The notes under the pieces were generated by a model that searched no databases, had not been told where the DNA came from, and saw only the letters and a program-made list of their open reading frames with translations. From assembly GCA_030527545.1 (NCBI GenBank), contig JAUNAP010000002.1:1-64000 (forward strand): a stretch of 64,000 bases of DNA, given 5' to 3'. Within the stretch, counting starts at the first letter, position 1. Each line of letters begins with the position of its first letter. The stretch comes from Actinomycetaceae bacterium (lineage in GTDB: Bacteria > Actinomycetota > Actinomycetes > Actinomycetales > Actinomycetaceae). Made by a program: the position numbers and the translations under genes. Positions 42,220 to 50,732 of this stretch are shown here, in pieces.

Positions 42220-43482
42220 GTGGCTGATCGTAAGGACTTTGACCGCGGCGACGTGCCGACGCCCGCCAGGGGCGCGCGCGAGGTTCCAGCCACCCCGGGA
42301 TTCCACGAGGCCCCGGGGCGCCAGGCACCCTCGAAGCCCCACTCGACGATCCCCGCAACCCCCGGATTCCATGAAGCCCCGCGGACCCCGGCTCGTGGCG
42401 TCGCCAAGAGCCACGAGACCGCCCCGACGGCTCCGACGCCGCGGCAGCGTCCCGCGCGCGGTAGCCATGCGGCAGGCCCGGTCCCGCCCGCGGGACCTGC
42501 GGGAGTAGCCGCGTCCCGCCCGCGCGTTTCTCCGGCCCACGCGGCCACCCCGGCGCAGGGGACGCCGCGCCCGTCGCGTCCCTCTCCCGACGCCCGCACA
42601 ACGGGTTCTCATCCCAAGACTGCTCCCGCGAAGCCGGCCCGCCGCGTCGAGCCGAACCGCCACGAGCCCAAGCCACAGCCCGTCAAGCCTGCCCCGAAGC
42701 TGGAGACGATCGAGCGCGAGGCTGCCGTGCCCAAGGTGCCCGCGTACCGGCCCCCGCAGGGAATGGCCGAGCCCGTGCGTGAAAGTGTCGCCGATAAGAT
42801 GAAGTCCGCCGGCGTGGCCGCCGGTGGCGACGCCGAGGTTTCTATGCGCACCCGCGAGGAGGTCACCCCCGCTCCCGCGCCGAACAGGGCGAATCGCCAC
42901 GAGGAGGCCGCCCCCGGTGTGCCGGAACCAACCGGGCCTCGCGTCGATGACGAGACCGAGCGCCGCGCAGACGTCAAGGCGGCGACGAAGGACGGCGAGG
43001 GCACGAAAGCCGAAGCGAAGAAAACCGAAGGCAAAGAGCCCGAGGGGCGCGAGGGCGAGTCTGGGTCGTCGAACAAGCGCGCCGCCCGCTCCGAGTCGGC
43101 GAAGCGCCCTTCCATCGGTGAGCTCTTCTCCAAACTGTCCGATCAGATCCAAACGCTCGTCACGGGCGAGATCGCACTGGCCAAGGCGAAGGCTACAGGG
43201 CTCGTGCGCAAGATCGGCGTAGGAGCCGGTCTTCTCATCGCCGCGGCGGTTCTTGCTCTCTACCTGCTCGGGGTGCTGCTGCATGCGGCTGTCCTCGGCC
43301 TCTCGGTCGTCCTGCAGCCCTGGGCCGCGGCCCTCGTCGTCGCGGCGATCCTCCTCGTCATCATCCTCATCCTCGCCCTAGTTGGGGTGGCCCAGGTGAA
43401 GAAGGGACTTAACAGCACCCCCAAGCCTCAAGAAGGTTTGCGTAAAAACATTGATGCGGTCAAGAAGGGAATGGGTAAATGA
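42220..43482 (+). CDS. Holin-III-like membrane protein with large disordered N-terminus
   Basis: A 420-residue protein. Residues 1 to about 285 are low-complexity: first Pro/Arg/Ala-rich with repeated TPGFHEAPR-type units (at about 25 and 48), then charged Lys/Glu. The C-terminal 130 residues match the actinobacterial holin-III/DUF1469 pattern: RPSIGELFSKLSDQIQTLVT, an amphipathic helix (GEIALAKAKATGLVRKIGVG), two membrane segments and a basic tail. Most family members are only the C-terminal part. The GTG start has GAGGAGAGG upstream. The stop overlaps the DUF3618 gene (ATGA), its usual partner. The family is named after phage holins but is chromosomal here with no phage genes nearby. Confidence 0.8.
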   Translation: MADRKDFDRGDVPTPARGAREVPATPGFHEAPGRQAPSKPHSTIPATPGFHEAPRTPARGVAKSHETAPTAPTPRQRPARGSHAAGPVPPAGPAGVAASRPRVSPAHAATPAQGTPRPSRPSPDARTTGSHPKTAPAKPARRVEPNRHEPKPQPVKPAPKLETIEREAAVPKVPAYRPPQGMAEPVRESVADKMKSAGVAAGGDAEVSMRTREEVTPAPAPNRANRHEEAAPGVPEPTGPRVDDETERRADVKAATKDGEGTKAEAKKTEGKEPEGREGESGSSNKRAARSESAKRPSIGELFSKLSDQIQTLVTGEIALAKAKATGLVRKIGVGAGLLIAAAVLALYLLGVLLHAAVLGLSVVLQPWAAALVVAAILLVIILILALVGVAQVKKGLNSTPKPQEGLRKNIDAVKKGMGK

Positions 43483-43796
43483 GCGACCAGCGCACAGAAG
43501 ACGAGATCCTCGCCGACCTGGCGAAAACGCGCGAGGAGATCACGGCCACGCTCGGAGAGCTGGTCGATCAGGTGGACCCGCGTCAGGCCGTCAAACGCTC
43601 GAAGCAGCAGGCGCAACAGGCCGCCGCCGATCTCGGCGAGACGGCGAAGGCCAAGGCCGAGCAGCTCCAAGAAAAGGCGTTGGCCACCGTCGACGAGGCC
43701 AAGCAGGGTGATCAGCGCGCACGCGCCATTGTCGCAGGCGTGGCCGTGGGGGCTCTCGCCGTCGGCGTCGTCGTCGTACGGCGACTCATCCGCTAA
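43479..43796 (+). CDS. DUF3618 protein
   Basis: A 105-residue protein with the DUF3618 N-terminal signature RTEDEILADLAKTREEITAT. A helical Lys/Ala/Gln-rich middle and one C-terminal membrane segment (AIVAGVAVGALAVGVVVVRR) follow. It is translationally coupled to the holin-III-like gene (4-base overlap). Such pairs are common in actinobacteria and are thought to be membrane- or envelope-associated; function is unknown. Confidence 0.85.
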   Translation: MSDQRTEDEILADLAKTREEITATLGELVDQVDPRQAVKRSKQQAQQAAADLGETAKAKAEQLQEKALATVDEAKQGDQRARAIVAGVAVGALAVGVVVVRRLIR

Positions 43797-43939
43797 GCCG
43801 CCGCGGCAGGAAAGGCCACTGCGGCCCGCCTGCTAGGCATTGTCATGGTTTTCGCGATACTGTTAGACCATCGATATTTTCAAGACAGTTTAGGGCGCAC
43901 CTTGCGTGTCGCCCGTGACACGTGGAGGGGGTCGACCCC

Positions 43940-44140
43940 ATGGGGCGCGGCCGTCAGAAGGCTAAGCAGACGAAGGTAGCACGCAAGCTGAAGTACTACA
44001 GCCCGGAGACGGACTACGACGCGTTGCAACGCGAACTTCAGGCTCAGCGTAAGCGTGAGAACGGAGACGAGGACGCGTGGCGTTATGAGGACGTGCCCTC
44101 GGCGACGGGCGACGACGACTGGTACGACGCCGCCCGATAG
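43940..44140 (+). CDS. DUF3073 protein
   Basis: A 66-residue actinobacterial protein: MGRGRQKAKQTKVARKLKYY, then SPETDYDALQRELQ, and an acidic C-terminus. GGAGGGGG lies 8 nt before the ATG, which is preferred over a GTG 18 bases upstream that overlaps that site. The basic start and acidic end suggest an RNA- or ribosome-associated role, but none is established. TTGTCA at 43840-43845 could be its -35. Confidence 0.85.
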   Translation: MGRGRQKAKQTKVARKLKYYSPETDYDALQRELQAQRKRENGDEDAWRYEDVPSATGDDDWYDAAR

Positions 44141-44162
44141 TCGCATGTGCTGACAGCGAGAA

Positions 44163-44203
44163 GACTCGGCGCCAGAGACCCTACTGCCTCCTGGCGCCGA
44201 GTC
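44163..44203. terminator. Bidirectional terminator
   Basis: A perfect 13-bp stem (44163-44175 with 44191-44203, GACTCGGCGCCAG) lies between the convergent DUF3073 and ROK genes, followed by CTTTCT on the plus strand. Confidence 0.85.
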
Positions 44204-44221
44204 CTTTCTGTGTCCGGATGC

Positions 44222-45340
44222 CTAGCGGCGCGAGGGGTCGAGGTTACCTTCGATGGCGCGCACGCCGTGGCGGATCGCTCCGGTAATGATGGCCTCCTCG
44301 CGCAGGCGCGAATAACGGATGTCGGGACGGCCGGCAGGCAGGCCAGAGAGCGCCTGGCAGACGCGGTCCTCGATGAGCGGCCGCGTCGCGGCCAGTGCCC
44401 CGCCGATGGTGAGGATCTGCGGATCGAAGGCAAGGAGGAGAGCCCGGATCCCAGGCATGGCGGCGTCGATGAAGTCGCCGACAAAACTCGCGTACTCCTT
44501 CGCCCCTTCGGCGGCACGCGAAAAAACGGTCGCGGGAGAGATGTCGTGGCTCTTCGCGAAATCCCGCAGTAGGGAGTCCGCCGTTGTCCACCCGAGTTCG
44601 CGCGCGAAACCCATTTCGGCGGCGGCTCCGCGGTGGCCCTGGTAGAGCTCGCCCTCGACGATGATGCCGCAGCCGATGGCGGTCGAGGCGTGAAGGCCGA
44701 TCATCGAGTGGACGTCCTCGTCGGCGCACAGTTCGTCGTATTGAGCGAGAGCGGCGAGATAGGCGTCGTTGACCAGATGCAGCGGGCAGGAGAGGGCCTC
44801 ACGGTAGGGCGTAAAGTACTCGGGATCGGAAAGCTCGGGAATCGACTCGTTACGCAAGATCGCGCCCGATGTTGTGTGCACGCCCATGATGCCGACGGTG
44901 AGGGCCCGAAGTTCGCTGGCGTTGCGCCGATAGGAACGCAGCATTGCCTGCATGAGGTCGTAGGCGATCTCGCGGCGTAGCTCGCCGGGGCGCAGCGGGG
45001 CCGTACGCCACCCCAGGAGGCGACCGGACAGATCGGCGAGCGCCACCTGGACGTCGTCGATACCGAGGACGACCGCGCCGAGGCATCCGACCGTCGGGTC
45101 GAAGGCATACAGGCGCGGGGGGCGTCCGCCCCCGGGCGAGTGAGAGGGCGCACGTAGCCCCCGGTCGGTGACGAGCCCTTCGCGCAAGAGATCTTGGAGG
45201 AGCGACTCGATCGTCGGCCGCGACAGGCCCGTTCCCTCGCGCAGGTCTCCCATAGTGAGGGGGGTGGAGGAACGCTGAAGCATGGCGAGGATGCTCGCCC
45301 GGTTATGCTGTCGCAGACTCTGGAGATTCCCGCCTTGCAT
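44222..45340 (-). CDS. ROK-family transcriptional regulator
   Basis: A 372-residue NagC/XylR-type regulator. The N-terminal winged helix is near 5-60 (SLRQHNRASILAMLQRSSTP, then GLSRPTIESLLQDLL). The ROK sugar-binding domain follows (AVVLGIDDVQVALADLSGRL, IGLHASTAIGCGIIVEGELY, HRGAAAEMGF). The CxCGxxGC zinc motif of true ROK kinases is not visible, as expected for a regulator. The ATG at 45340 begins MQGGNLQSLRQHN, typical for the family, but its ribosome site is weak. It follows the MoxR/VWA operon on the same strand with a 128-bp gap; no sugar genes are adjacent. Confidence 0.85.
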   Translation of the reverse strand: MQGGNLQSLRQHNRASILAMLQRSSTPLTMGDLREGTGLSRPTIESLLQDLLREGLVTDRGLRAPSHSPGGGRPPRLYAFDPTVGCLGAVVLGIDDVQVALADLSGRLLGWRTAPLRPGELRREIAYDLMQAMLRSYRRNASELRALTVGIMGVHTTSGAILRNESIPELSDPEYFTPYREALSCPLHLVNDAYLAALAQYDELCADEDVHSMIGLHASTAIGCGIIVEGELYQGHRGAAAEMGFARELGWTTADSLLRDFAKSHDISPATVFSRAAEGAKEYASFVGDFIDAAMPGIRALLLAFDPQILTIGGALAATRPLIEDRVCQALSGLPAGRPDIRYSRLREEAIITGAIRHGVRAIEGNLDPSRR

Positions 45341-45468
45341 GCCTCTTCCCGCCTCGAGGTCGTCGTGGTTTCTTTCAGCGTAGCCAACGCCGGGCGCCGC
45401 GCCTGCACGTCGGAGGATGGAATGGGAAAGAGTGCGTCCCCGGACGGGCCGGCTGGTCATTTTCGGCC

Positions 45469-46188
45469 TCACCAGTAGCGCCCGGTGGGCGGCGTAGGCG
45501 CCGTGTCACCATCGTTTTCGGCTCGCTCGCGTTGGGCGCGTTCGGCGTCGTTGAGGGCGTCGCGGCGACGCTGCTCGGCCTCGTCGGGAGGGGCTTGCTC
45601 GCCGGTCGGCGTGGGGGAGGCGAGGGTCGCGTCGGGCCCTCGCCCGCTCTTGGCCTCTTGGCGGGCGTGGGTTTCACGTCCGCTCCTGGCCTGTTCGGAT
45701 TCCTTCTCTTCGCCGGTGGCATCGGGGTCGCCGCCCGCGGCGCACGGTGCCGACACGGAGGCAGCCTTCTCGTAGGCCTCCTTCCCGGCGTGTGTCGTTT
45801 CAGCGCGACGCTCAAGGGCAATGGAAAGGTTGATCCTCACGAGGCACTCGTCGTCATCGGCGTCGATGGTGCCGTCTGGGCGTCTCTCTGCCTTGGGGAT
45901 GAGCCGCAGGGCCTCCTCGAGCGAGGCGATGCCCCTGTCGTATTCGCGGCGCTGTGTGTGGGTGGTGCCGATGTTGAAGGGCGCGCGCCACGGCTCGGGC
46001 CACGCTCTGGTGAGGGAGTATTGCCCGTTGAAACCGGCGAGCGCGCTCGCGGTGCGCCCGGAGGCGGCTTCGCGGGAGGAGGCGAGAGACCACAGCCACA
46101 GCCCTGCCAGGCAACCGGAGGCGGCGAGCGCGACGACGAGGAGGGGGCCGACCAGGTGTCGAGCGAGGCCCGCGAGACGGCGTTTCAT
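45469..46188 (-). CDS. TPR-like membrane protein (BatC-like position)
   Basis: A 239-residue protein with an N-terminal membrane segment (LLVVALAASGCLAGLWLWSL). A TPR-like helical pair follows (NIGTTHTQRREYDRGIASLE, then NLSIALERRAETTHAGKEAY). The C-terminus is a low-complexity Glu/Arg/Ala-rich tail ending PPTGRYW. The ATG overlaps the stop of the upstream VWA gene and has GGAGG 7 nt before it. Gene order and the TPR-like region resemble BatC of the Bacteroides/Leptospira bat operons, but sequence similarity is not strong enough to call it that. It is the last gene of the operon. Confidence 0.7.
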   Translation of the reverse strand: MKRRLAGLARHLVGPLLVVALAASGCLAGLWLWSLASSREAASGRTASALAGFNGQYSLTRAWPEPWRAPFNIGTTHTQRREYDRGIASLEEALRLIPKAERRPDGTIDADDDECLVRINLSIALERRAETTHAGKEAYEKAASVSAPCAAGGDPDATGEEKESEQARSGRETHARQEAKSGRGPDATLASPTPTGEQAPPDEAEQRRRDALNDAERAQRERAENDGDTAPTPPTGRYW

Positions 46189-47180
46189 AAGGCGACCTCC
46201 TTGGCGATCCGGCGCGAGAGCATACGGCGTGCGCTCAGGAGGCGTGCGGTGTCGTAGGCCTCGAGCGCCACTAGGGCGAGGAGGAGCCACACGAGAGGCC
46301 AGATGAGGGGCCGTGTCTTCGTGAGGTCGGTCTTGTCGCTGGCCGTCGAGGCGGCCTTGAGGTCACGGGCGAGATCGCGGGCGGTATCGTCGGTGCGCTC
46401 ACGGGCCTCGATACCCAGTTGGGAAGCGATGCGTGCGAGTGCACGAGAATCGGCTCTGCTCACCGCCTCCCGTCCGGTATCGGGGTCGATGACGGGAGAG
46501 TCCTCGTAGCGGCCGCCGCCGAGGTAGGCGCGCATGGGGCCTCCGCTGCTCGTGCCGTACAGAAGGGTTGATCCGGCATCGAGACTTCTCCCGTCAAGGT
46601 TCCACGTGCTTGGCGTGGCCTCGTCTTCGTCGGTGTTTTCCCCATCGCTTGCAATGACGAGGGCCCGCGGCCCGTGTACGCCGATGCGTGCGGATTGGCG
46701 CAGGAGAGGGATCGCGCGGGCGAGGGCGGATCCGTGGGCGGCGTGGGCGACCTCGGGTGTGAGGGTTTCGGCGTAGGCGACGAGCGCTGCGGCATCGGTA
46801 GTGGCGGGTACGTCGAGATTGGCGCGCGAGCCCACGCCGATGACCTGGAAACGCGCTCCCGCCAGCTCGTTGGCGAGAATCTTGAGGTCGGTGGCGACGG
46901 CGTCGATACGCCTGGTCCCTCCCGGCATGTCGGTGGCGGTCATCGAGGTTGTGCGATCAACGACGAAGGTGACGGTGAGATCTGAGGATTGAGACGTGGA
47001 CTCGCTCGGTAGGGCGGGGGCGAGACCGAGAAGACAGATGACGGCGACGATGCCAGCTCGCCTCGCCCATGCGCGCCGCCTGGTGGGGTGGGCCCGACGC
47101 AGGCCCACGGCGATGAGGATCGCCGCGACAAGGACGAAGACGAGGTTCTCGGCTGGGGGCAGGAGATGGGCGAGGCTCAT
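46185..47180 (-). CDS. VWA-domain membrane protein (BatB-like)
   Basis: A 331-residue protein with two N-terminal membrane segments, a von Willebrand A domain and a C-terminal membrane segment (LIWPLVWLLLALVALEAYDT). The metal-binding (MIDAS) motif is VVDRTTSMTATD, a D-x-T-x-S variant of the usual D-x-S-x-S. IASDGENTDEDE supplies the later conserved Asp. The ATG at 47180 overlaps the preceding stop (ATGA). It sits directly after a second VWA gene, so the two probably pair as BatA/BatB proteins do. Confidence 0.85.
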   Translation of the reverse strand: MSLAHLLPPAENLVFVLVAAILIAVGLRRAHPTRRRAWARRAGIVAVICLLGLAPALPSESTSQSSDLTVTFVVDRTTSMTATDMPGGTRRIDAVATDLKILANELAGARFQVIGVGSRANLDVPATTDAAALVAYAETLTPEVAHAAHGSALARAIPLLRQSARIGVHGPRALVIASDGENTDEDEATPSTWNLDGRSLDAGSTLLYGTSSGGPMRAYLGGGRYEDSPVIDPDTGREAVSRADSRALARIASQLGIEARERTDDTARDLARDLKAASTASDKTDLTKTRPLIWPLVWLLLALVALEAYDTARLLSARRMLSRRIAKEVAL

Positions 47181-48199
47181 AGCCGCCCCCTCACGCACGC
47201 TGCCAGCCCGAGGAGGCAGAAGAGAGCGGCGAAACCGATGTAGGGACCCGACGCGTCGGTTTGCTCCGGGGGCCGCGGATTGTCTTGCGTGTGGGCAAGA
47301 GAGGAGGAAATGGCATCGAGGACGTCGCTGGTCGTCGAGGAGTCGACGGCCTTGTAGAAACGACCGTTGACGCGCGCCGTCTCGCGGGCGAGCTCGTCGC
47401 GCGCCGCGGCGGGGTCGTCGGCCTGATCGAGCTTCACTCCGAGCGTCGAGTAGATCGTGTAGAGGTCGATACCCCGCTCGGCGGTGACGTCGACGGCCTG
47501 GGGGAGCGTGTAGATGGCGCTACCTTGCGGGAGGTTGTCGGTGGCGAGGATGAGCGAGCGGGAACGCCGCTCGCTCGATTCAGGGAACGCGAGGGCACAT
47601 CCGGCGAGCCCGTCGCCGATGAGGGAACCGGCGGTGTCCTCGCTCGCGGTCGTGGGGGAGAGGTACTCGATGAGCGTCGGGGAGGCATAGATGGCGTTGC
47701 CTCGGACCTCCACGCTCGCGAGCATATCGGACAGTTTCGTCAGCTCGCTGTGAACGAGGTCGTAGTCGTCGGTGAGGGGGAAGACTGTCATCGTTGTCGC
47801 GTTCCATAGCCGCAGCGCTACTCGTTCGCCACGGAAGTGGGTGACGAGGTCGCTGAGGGTGTCGATGATGTCGCGGTCGAGGGGCAGCATCGACCCCGAC
47901 ACGTCGAGGCAAAAGACGACGTCTCGGCTCTTGACCGGGTGGTGCGTGGTGGTTGTTTCTCGCGGCAGGCCGGCGAGGGTTGCCGCGAGGAGCGAGACAG
48001 CGGCGAGGGCAAGGACGGCCAGCAGGCGCATACGCCTGCGCGTGCGGTGGCGCCTGGCGATGAGAGGTGCCTGAGGGAGGTATCCGGAATGGGCGACCCT
48101 CACTGGGCTGGGAGACGATCGCGATCCCGTTCGCCACCCGACCAGGGCGGCACCCGCGAGCAGGACGAGTGCAAGCGCAGCGAGAAGGGGCTGGGTCAC
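47177..48199 (-). CDS. VWA-domain membrane protein (BatA-like)
   Basis: A 340-residue protein with two N-terminal membrane segments (about 5-22 and 58-78), then a von Willebrand A domain with a perfect MIDAS motif in VVFCLDVSGSMLPLDRD, and a C-terminal membrane segment (YIGFAALFCLLGLAACVRGR). The GTG start overlaps the upstream stop by four bases. With the MoxR ATPase and DUF58 protein it makes the standard MoxR-VWA set, in which the ATPase is thought to remodel or insert metal into the VWA partner. Confidence 0.87.
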   Translation of the reverse strand: MTQPLLAALALVLLAGAALVGWRTGSRSSPSPVRVAHSGYLPQAPLIARRHRTRRRMRLLAVLALAAVSLLAATLAGLPRETTTTHHPVKSRDVVFCLDVSGSMLPLDRDIIDTLSDLVTHFRGERVALRLWNATTMTVFPLTDDYDLVHSELTKLSDMLASVEVRGNAIYASPTLIEYLSPTTASEDTAGSLIGDGLAGCALAFPESSERRSRSLILATDNLPQGSAIYTLPQAVDVTAERGIDLYTIYSTLGVKLDQADDPAAARDELARETARVNGRFYKAVDSSTTSDVLDAISSSLAHTQDNPRPPEQTDASGPYIGFAALFCLLGLAACVRGRL

Positions 48200-48708
48200 T
48201 GCCGTGCGCTCCCCTCATCGGCCAGCCGCGTGGCCGCGCGTACGAGACGCACGAGTTCTGCGGCAGTGGCCTCAACGTCGGCGTGCGCGTGCGCGGCGAA
48301 ACTGGGCGCCTCGCACGCGCCGATGAGGGCGACCAGTTCCGGCCACACGGCGCCAAGCTTGCTTGTGATGACGGCCCTTGTCGCTGTTTCAAGGTTGGTG
48401 TTCGTCGCCGCGGAGGCAAGCGCACGCGCGATGGCGGCCAGGCCAAGATGCGCCTGTGAGACCGATGCAGCACCCGCGCGGTAGGAGGTGAGGACGGTGT
48501 CGATGTCGCTGAGGAAGCGGGAGCGTTCGCGCGCGCTCACCGCCCGCACGATCTCGCCCGGTCCCGGCAGAGTGATCCTCACGGGCAGGCGGGTGAGGTA
48601 GTGGATCCACCCGGCCAGGGAGAGCGCGCTGAGAAAAATGACGAAGGCCAGCCACAAAACCCAGGAGGCGAACGGGCCCGTTGGTAGCAGCTCAGCGTTG
48701 GCGAACAC
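48196..48708 (-). CDS. Single-span membrane protein in MoxR/VWA operon (DUF4381-like position)
   Basis: A 170-residue protein: a short exported N-terminus, one membrane segment (FASWVLWLAFVIFLSALSLA), then a helical cytosolic domain. The GTG at 48708 is chosen because AAGGGAGG lies 6 nt upstream; the frame continues farther but inside the DUF58 gene. It overlaps the DUF58 stop by 17 nt. In comparable operons this slot is taken by a DUF4381 protein with the same topology; the sequence match is weak, so this is a positional call. Confidence 0.7.
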   Translation of the reverse strand: MFANAELLPTGPFASWVLWLAFVIFLSALSLAGWIHYLTRLPVRITLPGPGEIVRAVSARERSRFLSDIDTVLTSYRAGAASVSQAHLGLAAIARALASAATNTNLETATRAVITSKLGAVWPELVALIGACEAPSFAAHAHADVEATAAELVRLVRAATRLADEGSARQ

Positions 48709-49579
48709 GCGGCACCTCCCTTGTGAACAGCCTATAGAGGCTGTCGACGGTGTCCGTCGTGCCCCCGGTAGACACGTGCGGCACCCGCGCGGCGGCGAGT
48801 TGGGACGTGGCGCGGTCCCGCTCGGCAGCGGCGATGTGTCGGGCTTGGGCACGAGCGGCGGGGTCGGCGACAACCACGTCGTCGAGAATGCCGAGCGTGA
48901 CGTCGACGAGGAGAGGATCGTCGATTGTGGCCGGGTCACGGTCAGAGACGAGGCACGCCGCGAGAGTGTGACGACTCGCGAGACGGGCGAGCACCCCGTG
49001 GGCCGTCGCGAGCGAGACGAGGTCCGAGATCGCAATGATGAGGCTCTTCTTCCGGCAGAGCACGTCGAGCCTGGTGAACGCTTCCACCATGTCGGTGGCC
49101 GTCCCCCGAGGTCTGGCGCTCAGCCCCGCCCGCAGGCTCGCTTCGGCGTGTGCGTTTCCCGCCCGCGGGGGAATCCAGGTGTTTTCTCTGGAGCCGAGGA
49201 GGAGCAGGCCGAACGGGTCGCCACGCAGGCTCGCTAAGTAGGCGATAATCCGGGCGGCGTCACGTGCAACATCGATCTTGGTTTCTCCACTGGGCGCGGA
49301 GGCGCGCATCGTCGACGACACGTCGAGCGCGACGATGGTGGGTGCCGCCTGCTCGCCCCTGTAGCGGCGAGCGATCGTTTCTCCCGCCCGCGAGCTGGCC
49401 GCCCAGTCGATCGCCGTGACGTCCGTCCCGGGAACGTAGGGCGCGAGCGAGTCGAGGTCGAAACCACGCTCGACGCTGGTGGCCGGGTGTACGCCGGCGA
49501 GCGCACGCCACACGCGTCGCACGAGCGGGAGGGAAAGGCGCTCGCGGACGGCGGCGAGTTCGGTGGGGTGCGTCATCAC
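48692..49579 (-). CDS. DUF58 protein
   Basis: A 295-residue protein of the DUF58 family, a divergent VWA-like domain encoded with MoxR ATPases. The signature region is GFDLDSLAPYVPGTDVTAID followed by WAASSRAGE. IVALDVSSTMRASAPSGE has a MIDAS-like D-x-S-x-T pattern. It lacks the N-terminal membrane segments found in many DUF58 proteins. The GTG start overlaps the MoxR stop; an ATG one codon later is also possible. Confidence 0.88.
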   Translation of the reverse strand: MMTHPTELAAVRERLSLPLVRRVWRALAGVHPATSVERGFDLDSLAPYVPGTDVTAIDWAASSRAGETIARRYRGEQAAPTIVALDVSSTMRASAPSGETKIDVARDAARIIAYLASLRGDPFGLLLLGSRENTWIPPRAGNAHAEASLRAGLSARPRGTATDMVEAFTRLDVLCRKKSLIIAISDLVSLATAHGVLARLASRHTLAACLVSDRDPATIDDPLLVDVTLGILDDVVVADPAARAQARHIAAAERDRATSQLAAARVPHVSTGGTTDTVDSLYRLFTREVPRVRQR

Positions 49580-50595
49580 GGAACCGGGACGGCCGCGAAG
49601 ACCGCGTCGATGATGGCTTCGGTCGCGATACCTGCGGCGAGGGCGTCGTAGGTGCGTTGGAGACGGTGGCGCAAGACGGGGTGGCGCAGGGCCCTCACGT
49701 CGTCGGGGACGACGTAGGCACGTCCGCTCATGAGGGCGAGTGCCTGGGCGCTGCGCATGAGCGCGAGTGAGCCGCGCGGCGAAGCCCCCAAGCGCACGTC
49801 CTGGCGGAGGTCGGGGATGGGGTTGGGGCCCCCACCGCGGGTCGTGTTGACGAGGTCGACGATGTAGGCGCGGATGCTCGGGTGAACATGGACGCGGCGG
49901 GTGAGGGCGTGCAGGGCGGTGACGTCGTCGGTGCTCACCGCGGGGGGCTCTTCGGCGGCGAAGGCCCCATCGGCGTGGCCGTCGAGGATGGCGATTTCTT
50001 CAGCTGGCGCGGGATAGGGCAGAACGTGGGCGAGGAGGAACCGATCCATCTGCGCCTCGGGCAGTACGTAGGTGCCCTCCTCCTCGATGGGGTTTTGGGT
50101 CGCCATGACGAGGAAAGGGTCGGGGAGGGGGTAGTCGGTGCCGGCGATCGTGACGAGGCGTTCCTCCATTGCCTGGAGCATGGCCGACTGAGTTTTCGCC
50201 GAGGAGCGGTTGATCTCGTCGAGAAGAACGAAGTTGGCGTGGACAGGCCCCAGCTGGGTCGTCATCGTCGAGGTGTGCATGGAGAACACCTGCGTGCCGA
50301 CGATGTCGGAGGGCATGAGGTCGGGGGTGCATTGCACGCGAGAAAAGCTGCCTGCCACGGCGGAGGCGAGGGTCTTCGCTGCTGTGGTCTTTGCGAGTCC
50401 CGGTACGGACTCGATGAGAATGTGGCCGTCGGCGAGTAGACAGACGGTGAGGGCGCGGATGAGTTCGTCTTGGCCGATGATGCGCCCGCGCAGGTGGCTG
50501 TCGATCTTCGAGACCAGCCGGGTGGCGGCCGCGACGTCGTCATCACCGAGGGGCTGCACGTGAGGTGCGGTGATGGTGGTGTCGGTGTTCGTCAC
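49576..50595 (-). CDS. MoxR-family AAA+ ATPase
   Basis: A 339-residue AAA+ ATPase. Walker A is SVPGLAKTTAAKTLA, Walker B is NFVLLDEINRSSAKTQSAML and sensor 1 is FLVMATQNPIEEEGTY. The C-terminal lid includes LGASPRGSLALMRSAQALAL. The start is GTG with GAGGAG 6 nt upstream. It is the first gene of a six-gene operon (MoxR, DUF58, single-span protein, VWA, VWA, TPR-like). Such ATPases act as chaperones for VWA partners in envelope stress or protein maturation; the specific client here is unknown. Confidence 0.92.
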   Translation of the reverse strand: MTNTDTTITAPHVQPLGDDDVAAATRLVSKIDSHLRGRIIGQDELIRALTVCLLADGHILIESVPGLAKTTAAKTLASAVAGSFSRVQCTPDLMPSDIVGTQVFSMHTSTMTTQLGPVHANFVLLDEINRSSAKTQSAMLQAMEERLVTIAGTDYPLPDPFLVMATQNPIEEEGTYVLPEAQMDRFLLAHVLPYPAPAEEIAILDGHADGAFAAEEPPAVSTDDVTALHALTRRVHVHPSIRAYIVDLVNTTRGGGPNPIPDLRQDVRLGASPRGSLALMRSAQALALMSGRAYVVPDDVRALRHPVLRHRLQRTYDALAAGIATEAIIDAVFAAVPVP

Positions 50596-50720
50596 GGGTT
50601 TCTCCTCATTTCACTGCGACGATGAGAACAGTCTAAACAGTTGATTCGGCCGGCAGGATTCGGTGGCTGGCGGGTAGGCGATGCGGGGCCCATGGGCCCC
50701 GGCAAAAGGGCGCGCTTTGT

Positions 50721-50726
50721 TAGGGT
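50721..50726 (+). promoter_or_regulatory. -10 box for leaderless purD transcript
   Basis: TAGGGT lies exactly 6 nt before the purD GTG; no ribosome site is present. Confidence 0.5.
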
Positions 50727-50732
50727 GGAGAC

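Noticed and set aside
42220-43796. Phage lysis cassette, suggested by the holin-III similarity
   Set aside because: No endolysin, structural or integrase genes nearby; the holin-like/DUF3618 pair is a normal chromosomal pair in actinobacteria.
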